From Curtobacterium sp. MCBA15_008 (GTDB lineage: Bacteria; Actinomycetota; Actinomycetes; Actinomycetales; Microbacteriaceae): a stretch of 64,000 bases of DNA. The stretch covers positions 32,413 through 96,412 of the forward strand of contig NZ_MJGN01000045.1 of assembly GCF_001865065.1 (NCBI RefSeq). Reading direction: 5' to 3'. The translations under genes and the position numbers were made by a program. Shown here piece by piece: positions 43,172 through 52,526 of this stretch (position 1 is its first letter; the number at the start of each line of letters is the position of its first letter). A model generated the notes under the pieces. The model was not told where the DNA came from. It saw only the letters and a program-made list of their open reading frames with translations, and searched no databases.

Positions 43172-43336
43172 ATGGTGATGAGTAGATGGACTCATAAGGG
43201 GTCGAAGTTGCACGACGATCCGGACGAGTGGCGCCGTCGAGGTTTGCTGCCGCCGGGCGATGTTGCTCGCCTTGTCGCAGAACGTTCCCTCCCGGAGAAT
43301 CCGTCGTACGGCGATTTCTTCATCGCGGAGCCGTAA
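43172..43336 (+). CDS. Small hypothetical protein
   Basis: The 54-residue product is Arg/Asp/Glu-rich (SKLHDDPDEWRRRGLLPPGD, then VARLVAERSLPENPSYGDFF) and ends in a short hydrophobic-acidic tail. The ATG at 43172 follows GAGGAG at a good distance. I do not recognise it. It stands alone before a strong bidirectional terminator. Confidence 0.45.
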   Translation: MVMSRWTHKGSKLHDDPDEWRRRGLLPPGDVARLVAERSLPENPSYGDFFIAEP

Positions 43337-43395
43337 CAAGGAGCGGAACGGCGGACGCAGGGGCACCGGCGAGGTTACTTATGTCGGTCGCCGCG

Positions 43396-43449
43396 GACAA
43401 GCAGAAAGCGGCTCGCACCCATCTGGGTGCGAGCCGCTTTTTGCTTGTC
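43396..43449. terminator. Bidirectional terminator
   Basis: AAAGCGGCTCGCACCC (43405-43420) pairs perfectly with 43425-43440 around ATCT, extended by GACAAGCA/TGCTTGTC on the outside. The T-run after it (CTTTTTGC) and its mirror suit termination in both directions between the convergent small gene and the aldo-keto reductase. Confidence 0.85.
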
Positions 43450-43457
43450 CGTTGACG

Positions 43458-44333
43458 TCAAGCGGCCCGGTCGAGCATCGCCTTCTCTTCCGGCGACAGC
43501 ACGACGCTGCCTGCCGCGACATTCTCCTCAAGGTGCGCCACGCTTGAGGTTCCGGGGATGGGCAACACATTGGGGGAGTGCTGCAGCAGCCACGCCAGAG
43601 CAATCTGTGACGCTGTCACACCCTTGTGCTGCGCGAGCGCACCCAAAGCACCTGAACCTCGCGTCAGGCCGCCCGTCGCCAACGGGAACCACGGGATGAA
43701 ACCGATGCCGTGCTCCGCCGTGTAGCGGACGAGGTCCTCCGAGGACCGTTCCACCAGGTTGAAGAGGTTCTGAACAGTCACGATCGGTACCACGTGCTGT
43801 GCTGCCCGCAGTTCGGATGCGGTCACCTCGCTCAACCCGACGTGTCGGACAAGCCCGGCTTCCTGCATGTCGCGCAGGGCCCCCATTTGGTCCTCGAGCG
43901 GGACTTGCGAGTCGATGCGGTGGAGCTGGTAGAGGTCAATTCGTTCGAGCTGCAGACGGGTGAGGCTGTCCCGAACGGCCTGGTGAAGATGCTCCGGACG
44001 TCCGTCAACAACCCACTCGCCCCGCCGACCGCGAACAAACCCGCCCTTCGTCGCGATGACGACGTCACGTCGGTATGGGTGCAGTGCCTCTCCGATGAGC
44101 CGCTCAGACACACCCGGACCGTAGGCGTCAGCTGTGTCAATGAGTGTCACACCAAGGTCGACTGCGCGACGCAGCACCGCTCGTGCCCCGTCTGCGTCTC
44201 GCGGCGGCCCGAACGCGTTTCGGCCGGGGAACTGCATCGACCCGAAGCCCAGACGCGCCACGGGCATGTCACCACCGATCAGAAAGGTGCCAGCGGTGGC
44301 TGCAGACAGCGAGGGTTCCTGTTGCGAAGTCAT
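43458..44333 (-). CDS. Aldo/keto reductase
   Basis: The 291-residue (alpha/beta)8 NADPH-dependent oxidoreductase has LGFGSMQFPG at the start, the catalytic Asp and Tyr in LIDTADAYGPGVSE, Lys in IATKGG, His in LYQLHRIDS, and the NADP loop IPGTSSVAHLEENVAA near the end. It belongs to the AKR group related to YccK/PdxI-type enzymes. The ATG at 44333 follows AGGAAGAG. It is 30 bases downstream of the TDT-MFS gene, so the two are probably one unit. Confidence 0.9.
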   Translation of the reverse strand: MTSQQEPSLSAATAGTFLIGGDMPVARLGFGSMQFPGRNAFGPPRDADGARAVLRRAVDLGVTLIDTADAYGPGVSERLIGEALHPYRRDVVIATKGGFVRGRRGEWVVDGRPEHLHQAVRDSLTRLQLERIDLYQLHRIDSQVPLEDQMGALRDMQEAGLVRHVGLSEVTASELRAAQHVVPIVTVQNLFNLVERSSEDLVRYTAEHGIGFIPWFPLATGGLTRGSGALGALAQHKGVTASQIALAWLLQHSPNVLPIPGTSSVAHLEENVAAGSVVLSPEEKAMLDRAA

Positions 44334-44362
44334 GATTCTCTTCCTTCGTTTGGACGCCCGAG

Positions 44363-46531
44363 TTAGGCGATTGTGTTGGTCGTCGGGTTGCTCTGCCGAG
44401 CGCGACTGGCGAGCCCGACTGCCGCTGTCGCGGCGAGCAGCGCAACCAGCGCCGCGTAGAGCGCTGTGACTGTGGAGAGGCCGAGCGTGCTGCTAAGGAT
44501 CCCGGCGGCGAGGACGGGGAGGCCGTACGCGGCGTATGCGATCAGGTAGACGGTTGCGAACATTCCGCCGCGGCTCGCGTTGTCAGCGAGCGGGCCAAGG
44601 AGCCGCAGAGATGAACCGAACGCCGCTCCCTGTCCGGCGCCGCCGACGGCGGCAGCGGCGATGAGTAGCGGCAGGTCGGAGGTGAGCACTGCCAACCCTG
44701 CGGCTGCTGCCCCAATGAGGATCAGTACGGCACCGATGGACGCCGCAGTCCGGGCAGCGACCCTTGCAAAGAGCATGCCCGCGGCAGCGGCGGCCGCCGG
44801 CTGCAAGGCCACAACTACCGCGCTGACCGCACCGTTGGTGATTCCGAACACCGCTCCGTCGAACCGCGGGGCGAGCCCGAGGAACAGGCCGGAGAACATC
44901 CAGCCCGCTGCCACGAGCGGCGCGAGGACGGCGAACCAACTCCGGGCGCGGATCGGGACCGCCAGCGATGGTCGGAGTGACGCGACGGCGCCGTGGTGGC
45001 GGTCGGCGGTCTCGTCTGCGGCGATCACCGATGCGATCCCGACGAGGAGCACCACTCCGAGGCTGACGAACACGGCGGCCGTCGGGTTGCTGGAGAACTG
45101 TGCTGCGACGCCCCCGCCGATTGCTCCGAGAGCCAGGCCTCCGACGGGTGCGGCGCTGGTTAGCACCGTCATGAGAGGGCGTCGGCGCTCGCTGGCGAGC
45201 TCGATGATTGCCGCCGTGAAGGTACTCGTCGCGGCACCGGTGGCGATGCCCTGAACGGCGCGAGCGGCGATGATCCACCCGATGCTGTCCGCGCGGAGAA
45301 ACAGTCCGCTCGCTGCGAGCATGAGGATCAGTGCACCGATCAGAACTGGTCGGCGACCGATGTGGTCGGAGACACGTCCCGCGACGACGAGCGTGCTGAG
45401 CAGGGCGACCGCGTACACGGTGAACGCGGCCGTCAGCTGCCAGTCCGGGAACCCCCACGCCTTCTGATAGACGATGAACAGCGGGCTGCCTGCCCCGGCG
45501 CCGAAGGCGACAGCCACGGAGGCGATGACAACTCCGCTTAACGCGAGCGCTCTGAACCCGCGTTCGGCTGAACGCGGTCCGCTCGATTCGGACCTTCGAA
45601 GCAGCCCGAGCGAGCGGATCGCGATGCTGCCGACAAGCGCAGTCGCTACGGCGACGACGGTCCACGCGGCGGCGGTGCCCGCGGCGCCGAATCCGCTGGA
45701 AGTGAGGAGCCGCACGCTGTACGTGGCGCTGGCTGCTGCGGTGAACGTCATCGCCCAGAAGCCGATCGCGAAGCCACTCTTCACGTAGCGGCGGACGAGG
45801 AACAGGTGCGGCAGCAGCAGTGCGACCATGGTGCCTGCGAGCACGGTGTGCACGACTGAGGGTTCACCGTCAGTGATTGCCCACCAGGCGTTACCTGCCA
45901 CTGCGGGCGGTGCCGAGAGGATCGCGAGGGTCGGAAGGAGCGGTGCGGGGATGGCCGGTCCGGTTGCGAGACGAGCGAAAAGCACGGCGCCGATGAGCAG
46001 CCAGAAGAGGATGCCGGCAGCGAAGTACCCCATAGCGATCGTCGTCGCTCCCATCGTGCCCAGTGCTTGGGCGGTGAGCAGCGAGGCCGCCACGGTGGGC
46101 AGGAGATATCCGCCGTGCAGCGTCGCGATCTCGCGGGGCTGTGTCAGCAGTGCGGTAACGAACCATGCGCCGAACGCGGTCGTTAGCACCAGCATCACCC
46201 ACACTCCGACCGCGCCGACGGCGGGGAAGTACTGTGCAAGGTGCGCTGAGAGGAGCGATCCAACGGCTGGAACCAACGCCGCGAACGGTCCGAGAACCGG
46301 ATGGCGGAGGTCCGTGCGGATACCGGCGATCCCGCCAGGCCTGCGAAGGTAACGGACGATGGTCACCAGCCAGGCGATCGCGGCTGCAGCCCAGAGGACC
46401 TCGCCGATCCCGCTTGGTGCGTTGAGCTGGGCGGCTGTGGCCGTCCAGGTGCCGGCAAGGCCGGCAGTACCGAAGGCGATCCCGAATGTGTTCAGCGGGA
46501 GTCGTGGCCGCTTCGTGTTGATGGAGTTCAT
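44363..46531 (-). CDS. TDT-MFS fusion transporter
   Basis: The 722-residue protein joins two transporter families. Residues 1-330 are a TDT/SLAC1-like domain nearly superimposable on the protein at 3748-4860 (LNTFGIAFGTAGLAGTWTA at the start). Residues 345-720 are a complete 12-span MFS unit with GRVSDHIGRRPVLIGALIL as the MFS loop motif. The frame is open throughout with no stop at the junction. The ATG at 46531 follows GAGGAGG. TDT homologues move small anions and MFS units export drugs or sugars; how the fusion works is unknown. Confidence 0.8.
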   Translation of the reverse strand: MNSINTKRPRLPLNTFGIAFGTAGLAGTWTATAAQLNAPSGIGEVLWAAAAIAWLVTIVRYLRRPGGIAGIRTDLRHPVLGPFAALVPAVGSLLSAHLAQYFPAVGAVGVWVMLVLTTAFGAWFVTALLTQPREIATLHGGYLLPTVAASLLTAQALGTMGATTIAMGYFAAGILFWLLIGAVLFARLATGPAIPAPLLPTLAILSAPPAVAGNAWWAITDGEPSVVHTVLAGTMVALLLPHLFLVRRYVKSGFAIGFWAMTFTAAASATYSVRLLTSSGFGAAGTAAAWTVVAVATALVGSIAIRSLGLLRRSESSGPRSAERGFRALALSGVVIASVAVAFGAGAGSPLFIVYQKAWGFPDWQLTAAFTVYAVALLSTLVVAGRVSDHIGRRPVLIGALILMLAASGLFLRADSIGWIIAARAVQGIATGAATSTFTAAIIELASERRRPLMTVLTSAAPVGGLALGAIGGGVAAQFSSNPTAAVFVSLGVVLLVGIASVIAADETADRHHGAVASLRPSLAVPIRARSWFAVLAPLVAAGWMFSGLFLGLAPRFDGAVFGITNGAVSAVVVALQPAAAAAAGMLFARVAARTAASIGAVLILIGAAAAGLAVLTSDLPLLIAAAAVGGAGQGAAFGSSLRLLGPLADNASRGGMFATVYLIAYAAYGLPVLAAGILSSTLGLSTVTALYAALVALLAATAAVGLASRARQSNPTTNTIA

Positions 46532-46726
46532 CACTGCCTCCTCAGGCTGATGCGAGCGGAACGGGACGACCGGTCGTCGCATTCCTGTGAAGGTCGTGGC
46601 GGTTCTTGCCGCCAGCGCGAGCGCAGCGAAGGGCTTCCCGCAGCACCAACGCAGCCCCGCTGCACCCCGACGGATCGGCACACCGAGGTGCGCCAGGCGG
46701 GGTGTAGCGGGGAGCCGAGCGTCGTG

Positions 46727-47545
46727 TCAGCCCTTGATCCAGGCGAGCACGTCCTGCTGCAGGACCTTGCGGTAGTCGCCGTGGATACCGTGCGGGGCGC
46801 CCGGGTAGGTCTTCAGGGTGCCGTCTGCGACGAGCTCGATTGCCTTACGTGCAGCGTCGTCGATGGGTACGATCTGGTCGTCCTCGCCGTGGTTGATGAG
46901 GATCGGCACGGTGAGGGCCTTGAGGTCCTCGGTCTGGTCGGTCTCGGAGAACGCCTTAACGCAGTCGTAAGCAGCGGAGAGGTTCACGTTCTGTCCCTGA
47001 CGCCAGAAGTCAAGCTTCGCGCCGTAGGAAACGTCACGGCCGTGGTTCGCGCCGAAGAACGACTCGGACAGGTCGAGCCAGAACTGAGAGGCGTCCTCGA
47101 GCACGCCGGCGCGGATGCCGTCGAACGCGTCGATCGGCGTCCCCTCGGGGTTCGCGTCGCTCTTCACCATGATCGGCGGGATGGCGCCGGCGGTGACGAC
47201 CTTCGCGACGCGACCGTTCGCATACTGGGCGGCGTAGCGGACGACCTCGCCGCCGCCGGTGGAGTGCCCCATCACGATGACGTCGTGCAGGTCGAGGTGC
47301 TCAATGAGCGCTGCGAGGTCCTTGGCGTACTGGTCGATGGTGTGGCCGAGCGCGGTCTTTTCGGAGCGACCGTGGCCGCGACGGTCGTGTGCGATGGTGC
47401 GGTAGCCGTTGTCGCTGAAGAACTTCAGCTCCGGCTGCCAGGCGTCGGAGCTGAGCGGCCAGCCGTGCGCGAAGACGATGGGCTGTCCCTCGCCCTGCTC
47501 GGTGTAGTACATCTCGATGCCGTCGGGCGTGGTGAACGTGGGCAT
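46727..47545 (-). CDS. Alpha/beta hydrolase, non-heme haloperoxidase type
   Basis: The 272-residue enzyme has the oxyanion HGWPLSSDAW near residue 27, the nucleophile elbow GHSTGGGE near residue 94, the Asp in NHGEDDQIVPI and the His in PGAPHGIHG. GHSTGGGE and the overall length match the chloroperoxidase/haloperoxidase subfamily, whose members make peracids in vitro and hydrolyse esters. The ATG at 47545 follows AAGGAGG. It lies about 195 bases upstream of the TDT-MFS gene start, on the same strand. Confidence 0.9.
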   Translation of the reverse strand: MPTFTTPDGIEMYYTEQGEGQPIVFAHGWPLSSDAWQPELKFFSDNGYRTIAHDRRGHGRSEKTALGHTIDQYAKDLAALIEHLDLHDVIVMGHSTGGGEVVRYAAQYANGRVAKVVTAGAIPPIMVKSDANPEGTPIDAFDGIRAGVLEDASQFWLDLSESFFGANHGRDVSYGAKLDFWRQGQNVNLSAAYDCVKAFSETDQTEDLKALTVPILINHGEDDQIVPIDDAARKAIELVADGTLKTYPGAPHGIHGDYRKVLQQDVLAWIKG

Positions 47546-47791
47546 GGTTGCCTCCTTGCTTCGTGGTCATGTGCCGGACGATCGTCGACGGCGCTGCTGA
47601 CGCTAGAAGCACCCAGAATTCGGGGCGTGTCCCAAACGGGACCACCTTCAATCAGCTGGCTGGCGGGCTGGCACGCCATCTCGCGCCCGGCTGATTGGTG
47701 TCGCCACGAACGAATGCGCTTGCGGATGGCATCGGGCGACGCGGACGTTGACTAGCCCGCGGAGGGACACGTGGCTCCGGCTGGACCGGCT

Positions 47792-47803
47792 TACCGTGCC
47801 GGA
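47792..47803 (+). promoter_or_regulatory. Probable leaderless promoter
   Basis: TACCGT at 47792-47797 is six bases before the ATG at 47804, with no ribosome-binding site between. Confidence 0.4.
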
Positions 47804-48325
47804 ATGCATACCCAGATCACGGAGTACACGTCGGACCGCTTCTCAATCCCTGTTGCGGGCCGTTACGCCGATATCGTCGACGCTTTCGAGCAGGCAGTTC
47901 CCTCGCTCGACGCGGACGACCTCGTGAGAACAGTGCGGAAACATAGTGATTGGGACACCGTCGAGACGTGGACGATCCGTCACGCACCGCACGGCTTCCT
48001 TCGGTACTGGCGGAACGACCCGACAGCGCTTATGGCCATCTCGGGGAACACCGCATCCTGCGTGTCCTACCTGATGGGGAACCACGTTGTCGCAGAGCGC
48101 ATGTTCCGGCGTGACCCGCGTGTGATGGGGTTGGCTCCGTTGCGGGTCACAATCTCTCAGCGCATGGGGGAGCCGGTGCTGTTCACCTCCGACGTCCCGA
48201 GCGCATCATTTGCCTCGTTCGGCGATGACCACATCACGGCAGTGGCACACGGCTTGGATCGAAAGCTTGCGGAGCTGCTGGTGTTGCTTGGAATCGCTGT
48301 CCCTGAGGTGCTGGCGGCGCTGTGA
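47804..48325 (+). CDS. DUF302 domain protein
   Basis: The 173-residue protein has the DUF302 pattern: a helix (LVRTVRKHSDWDTVETWTI), then ALMAISGNTASCVSYLMGNH, VAERMFRRDPRVMGLAPLRV, and a final SDVPSASFASFGDDHI. Members are small alpha-beta proteins of unknown role, often near stress genes. It starts with the ATG at 47804, next to TACCGT. It is divergent from the haloperoxidase-like gene across about 260 bases. No gene is visible in 48326-48588. Confidence 0.7.
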   Translation: MHTQITEYTSDRFSIPVAGRYADIVDAFEQAVPSLDADDLVRTVRKHSDWDTVETWTIRHAPHGFLRYWRNDPTALMAISGNTASCVSYLMGNHVVAERMFRRDPRVMGLAPLRVTISQRMGEPVLFTSDVPSASFASFGDDHITAVAHGLDRKLAELLVLLGIAVPEVLAAL

Positions 48326-48588
48326 CGAAGTTACAGGCGTTCGGTTCAGCGGTTAGGGTCGGCGGACGTGAGGTTGAGGTTTGATGCGGTGTCCGTGCGT
48401 GCGGCGTCCTCCTCCAGGAGGCGGCGGAGGGCAAGCGAAGCAAGCATTGGTGCTCGGACGCGTCCGGCATCGGCGGGCCCGACGGGGTGTGTTCTGCTCA
48501 TGCCGAGACGGTAGGGGCGCCTCGACGGCCCGAGCGTGTCTGCGCCACGGACACCTACGATGCGGCGTGAACCGGGAGGGGTGCGCCT

Positions 48589-49893
48589 CTATGCCGGTGG
48601 GAGCAGCAAGTCCGGAAACTCGCCGCCTATGAGACGCTGCCGCCAGCCGGCGAATTGTGCTTCCGCTGAAGCGTGGAGGGTTGAGATGTTGCCGAGATGT
48701 GGGTGCTGGCCGTGGAGGGCAGCAACGATGCCCGCGGGGTGTCGATGGGCCTGGACCGCGCGCTCAAAATCGGTGAGGTAGCGAGCCACGAATTCGACCT
48801 GGTTCGGGGCGGAATCCGACGGCGCATCAGGGTCGCGGTGCGCAGCAATAACCCAAGATGGGCGCAGCGCCCGAACGAGGTCGAGCGCTCCAAGCCAAGC
48901 GGAACGATCAGCAGCATCTGTCCCGACCAGCCAGGGGTGCACGCCGTTGTACAGCAGGTCTCCACCGACGATCGCGTCCAAATCACGTATCGATACGATG
49001 CTTCCCGGTTTACCGGCGATGGTACCAACGTCGAAGAGACGCAGCTCATGCCCCTCAAGCGTCACTGCGGCGGTACCGAAGGTGGCCGGCACGGACACCG
49101 CGGAAGGCAACTGGTCACGGAACAGCGAGTTCCAACGTGCCATGTAATGGGGAGCAGATTGCGTTCCGGCTCGCTCCGCCACATCTGGGACGGCGACTGC
49201 AATTGCCGCAGGAAACGCACGCAGCACCGTTGACAGGCCGAAGAAGTGATCCGCTTGCCCCTGCGTGATGATGACAGTTGTGAGTCGCTTGCCGCTCGTG
49301 CGGATCCATGCGACGAGATCCTCCGCCTCTTCCACTGTCATCAACGCATCGATGAGGACCGCGTCCCGCTGCCCTGCGACCAGAGTCGCGGACGTGGGTG
49401 ACCATGTCGCAGGGCCACCGCCTCTTGGATCGGTCCGTGCAAGCGTCTTGTACCCGCCGATATACGTCGACATCCGCAGCGGCGGATGGGCTGTCCCTCC
49501 GACGTCACTGAGCCGCTGCGCGAACTGCGCTCGCATCCCCTCACGCCCGGCGCCGTTTCCGCTGAGGAACTCGGCGGACCACGTCACCAAGGAACCCGGT
49601 CCGTCCTGCGAGATGCGAATGACCGCATCGACGTCCTCCGTCGGCGAGCCGCCCGGACGCCGAGCTCGGTAATGAAGCGACCCGCTGCCGCGTGTGACCA
49701 GGTCCTCCACGAACCCGAGGTCCTCGCCGCTGTTCCGGATGTAGTGAGACCGACCCCGATCCAAGATGGCGTAGTCGGAGCCACCCGGAGGGCAGGGCAG
49801 CATGTCGAAATCTGAGAACCGATCCCAGACTCGCAGGGGCGGCTCATCAAAGTGGGCTGCTGCAGCTGCGTGCGCGCGCCTGATCCGTCGCAT
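48589..49893 (-). CDS. SRPBCC-metallo-beta-lactamase fusion with lost metal ligands
   Basis: The 434-residue protein is a fusion: an SRPBCC-like N-terminal half (about 1-150, HFDEPPLRVWDRFSDFDML and GSLVTWSAEFLSG) and an MBL-fold C-terminal half. The first metal motif, normally THGHADH, reads TQGQADH here (codons CAG and CAA), so two of the usual His ligands are Gln; HRDP and GGDLLYNG remain. The copy at 60373 keeps the full motif. This one is probably inactive as a metal hydrolase or has a changed role. The ATG at 49893 follows GGAG. Confidence 0.8.
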   Translation of the reverse strand: MRRIRRAHAAAAAHFDEPPLRVWDRFSDFDMLPCPPGGSDYAILDRGRSHYIRNSGEDLGFVEDLVTRGSGSLHYRARRPGGSPTEDVDAVIRISQDGPGSLVTWSAEFLSGNGAGREGMRAQFAQRLSDVGGTAHPPLRMSTYIGGYKTLARTDPRGGGPATWSPTSATLVAGQRDAVLIDALMTVEEAEDLVAWIRTSGKRLTTVIITQGQADHFFGLSTVLRAFPAAIAVAVPDVAERAGTQSAPHYMARWNSLFRDQLPSAVSVPATFGTAAVTLEGHELRLFDVGTIAGKPGSIVSIRDLDAIVGGDLLYNGVHPWLVGTDAADRSAWLGALDLVRALRPSWVIAAHRDPDAPSDSAPNQVEFVARYLTDFERAVQAHRHPAGIVAALHGQHPHLGNISTLHASAEAQFAGWRQRLIGGEFPDLLLPPA

Positions 49894-50083
49894 GCGTCCG
49901 CTCCGTCGCTTTCGTCTCGAACCAGGGAGTCCGAGCCCCTGACGGTAGGAGGGGCGGGGCGGTCGAGGGTGTCCCTGTTTGGGACAGGCACGCGGGACGC
50001 GCCGTGGCGAACTTTCCCTGCTGCGGGCGATCCGTCACGATCGTGTCAAGGGGTTGCTGCCGTAGCCCAAGGAAGGTACGGAC

Positions 50084-50920
50084 GTGGCACAGGAAAGAAC
50101 ACCGCTGGGTGAGTACTTGCGGGCTCGTCGAGCGGCGGTGACTCCCGAGGAAGCCGGAGTGCAGTCGTACACCCAGCGTCGTGTTCCCGGGCTGCGCAGA
50201 GATGAGGTTGCGCGAGCCGCGGGCATCAGCCAGGAGTATTACCTTCGCCTGGAGCAAGGGAAGGACCAGACCCCTTCTGATCAGGTCCTTCGATCCCTTG
50301 CGCGGGCGCTGCTTCTCAACGATGGCGCGACGGCGTACATGATGCGGGTCGCGAGTGCTCAACCCGTTGACCTCCGTGCAGCCGCGGCGAACGTCTCGAC
50401 CGACACCTTCGCCGCGATTCTTGACACGTGGGCGAACGTGCCGGCGTACATGATCGACACAAACCACACGATCATGCTCTCGAACGCGATGGCCCGGGCG
50501 GTTGTACCTCTGGCTCTTCATGTCGGTTCGAACATCCCGGAGGTGGTGTTCACCGCCCCGGAAGTGCGCGCGCTGCCGACGTGGGAGACGCTTGCAACAC
50601 GCACTGTGACCCGTCTTCGCTCCTACGGGCATCCCTTCGACCCGAGGTTGCACGCTCTCGCTGATCGGCTGTCGACACTGGATCCGCTGTTCCGGAGGCT
50701 GTGGGAACGTCACGAAGTAGACCCCTATTACGACGGCGACGTGAAGCCGTTCATCGACGGGCACGGGCAGGTCGTTCTCCGGCATCAGACCCTGGAAGTA
50801 CCAGGTACGCCCGGATACCTGCTCTGCGTATACCGAGCGGACCCAGGATCCATCAGTGAAGCGGCACTCACCGACCTCGCGGAACGCGTCAGCGCGGATG
50901 AAGCAACGGCGGCGGCTTGA
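50084..50920 (+). CDS. XRE regulator with MmyB-like ligand-binding domain
   Basis: The 278-residue regulator has the HTH GLRRDEVARAAGISQEYYLR, LEQGKDQTPSDQVL and the MmyB-type domain with WANVPAYMIDTNHTIMLSNA. It is closely related to the one at 36581. The GTG at 50084 follows AAGGAAGG. Its stop overlaps the start of the antiporter gene (TGATG), so the two are translationally coupled and the regulator may control the antiporter or the neighbouring minus-strand fusion. Confidence 0.87.
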   Translation: MAQERTPLGEYLRARRAAVTPEEAGVQSYTQRRVPGLRRDEVARAAGISQEYYLRLEQGKDQTPSDQVLRSLARALLLNDGATAYMMRVASAQPVDLRAAAANVSTDTFAAILDTWANVPAYMIDTNHTIMLSNAMARAVVPLALHVGSNIPEVVFTAPEVRALPTWETLATRTVTRLRSYGHPFDPRLHALADRLSTLDPLFRRLWERHEVDPYYDGDVKPFIDGHGQVVLRHQTLEVPGTPGYLLCVYRADPGSISEAALTDLAERVSADEATAAA

Positions 50921-52494
50921 TGGGTATCAACGAGTCCCTGGCGTGGATTGTCGCCTTCTTGATCGTGACAGTCGCCGTCAGCGCTGCCGCGCGTCGCGTC
51001 GGATGGTCGGCTCCGCTCGCACTCGTGGCGATCGGTGTGGCGGTGTCCTACGTGCCCGGTGTCCCACGGGTCGACGTCGAACCGGACTTCGTGTTGTCGG
51101 TACTGCTGCCACCGTTGCTGTTCGCTGCGGCTCTGCAAACTTCCCTCGCCGATGTCCGTGCGCGCCGTGAGTCGCTCGTGTTGCTTTCCGTCGGTCTCGT
51201 CGCGTTCACGACGCTGACGATTGGTTTCACCGTGTGGGCGGTCGTGCCTACAGTGACGCTCGCTGCGGCGTTCGCGTTCGGTGCTGTGGTCGCCCCAACA
51301 GATGCGGTCGCGGTCACTGCCGTGACGAGGCGAGCTCCGCTGCCGCGGCTGCTGGCATCAGTGCTGGACGGTGAGAGCTTGCTGAACGACGCGACAGCCC
51401 TCGTCGCGTTGAACACGGCAGTACTTGCCATCGTTGCGAACTTCGACCCAGTCCGGGCCGCGGGGGAGTTCGTTCTCGCTGTCGTGGGCGGTATTGGCGT
51501 CGGCCTCCTCGTGGCTTTTGCGATGGGAGCCGTCCGGCGCCGCATCAGCGCACCAGTATTGGACACCAGCCTGTCCCTGGTCACTCCGTACGTGGCGTTC
51601 CTTTTAGCTCATACCATCGGCGCTTCGGGGCCGCTGGCGGTCGTTGTCGCCGGACTGTTCCTCGGGTACCGGTCGCCAGTCCTGCAATCAGCTGAAGCAC
51701 GGCTCGCGGAGTCGCTCAATTGGCGCACGATTCAGTTCCTCCTCGAAAACGCGGTTTTCCTGCTGATCGGTCTCGCACTGCCCGCGATTCTGCGGGGCGC
51801 GCTCAAGTCGGGGATCCCACTGTTGAGCGCAGTAGGAATCGTTGTGACGGTCCTGGCAGTGCTCGTACTCTCTCGGCTCGGATGGAGCTTCGCGATCACC
51901 GCGATTTACCACTGGGGTCCGCGGCGGTTGCGTCGGCGAAGCTGGCAGTGGCGTCTCAATATGCCGATCACGGTCGCCGGGGTCCGTGGCGTTGTGACAC
52001 TGGCGGCAGTTTTCCTCCTTCCGCAGGAAACGCCACACCGCGAGTTTTTACAGTTCTTGGCCTTCGTTGTCGTCGTTGGGACGTTGCTGATCGGGTTGAC
52101 CTTGCCGTGGGTGGTTCGGAAAGTCGCTCTGCCGCCACCGGATCTCGACCAGGAACGGATGGAGATTCAGCTGCTCCTGGCGGAGGCGCACGCCGAGAGC
52201 TTGGAGCTCATTGGCAGGATCGGGTCTGAGGAGTACGAGGATCGGGTCCTAGAACGCGTCCGTGCAGAAGCTGCGCTACTCGGTGAAACCTTCGTGGGCG
52301 ACGACCAGGTCCGCGCGGAGCGAGCAGACGCTTACGGCGAACTCCGCATGCGCACCATCGCTGAGGAACGTCGGGCCATCCTCAGCGCACGTGCGGAGGG
52401 CCGCTACGCCGAGACGACGGTACGAACGGTCCTCAGGGTCCTCGACATTGAGGAAGCCGCTGTTCGAGCCGTCCTACCCGAATCGTCGAGCTGA
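50920..52494 (+). CDS. CPA1-family Na+/H+ antiporter
   Basis: The 524-residue membrane protein has about twelve spans, with the CPA1 signatures FGAVVAPTDAVAV near residue 120 and DGESLLNDATALV near residue 148 (ion-binding Asp pair), and a cytoplasmic C-terminal helical domain of about 120 residues. It exchanges sodium (or potassium) for protons. The ATG at 50920 overlaps the stop of the XRE gene. Confidence 0.9.
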   Translation: MGINESLAWIVAFLIVTVAVSAAARRVGWSAPLALVAIGVAVSYVPGVPRVDVEPDFVLSVLLPPLLFAAALQTSLADVRARRESLVLLSVGLVAFTTLTIGFTVWAVVPTVTLAAAFAFGAVVAPTDAVAVTAVTRRAPLPRLLASVLDGESLLNDATALVALNTAVLAIVANFDPVRAAGEFVLAVVGGIGVGLLVAFAMGAVRRRISAPVLDTSLSLVTPYVAFLLAHTIGASGPLAVVVAGLFLGYRSPVLQSAEARLAESLNWRTIQFLLENAVFLLIGLALPAILRGALKSGIPLLSAVGIVVTVLAVLVLSRLGWSFAITAIYHWGPRRLRRRSWQWRLNMPITVAGVRGVVTLAAVFLLPQETPHREFLQFLAFVVVVGTLLIGLTLPWVVRKVALPPPDLDQERMEIQLLLAEAHAESLELIGRIGSEEYEDRVLERVRAEAALLGETFVGDDQVRAERADAYGELRMRTIAEERRAILSARAEGRYAETTVRTVLRVLDIEEAAVRAVLPESSS

Positions 52495-52526
52495 GTTCGC
52501 TCCCTGCGAGGAGCCAGTACTCGGCG

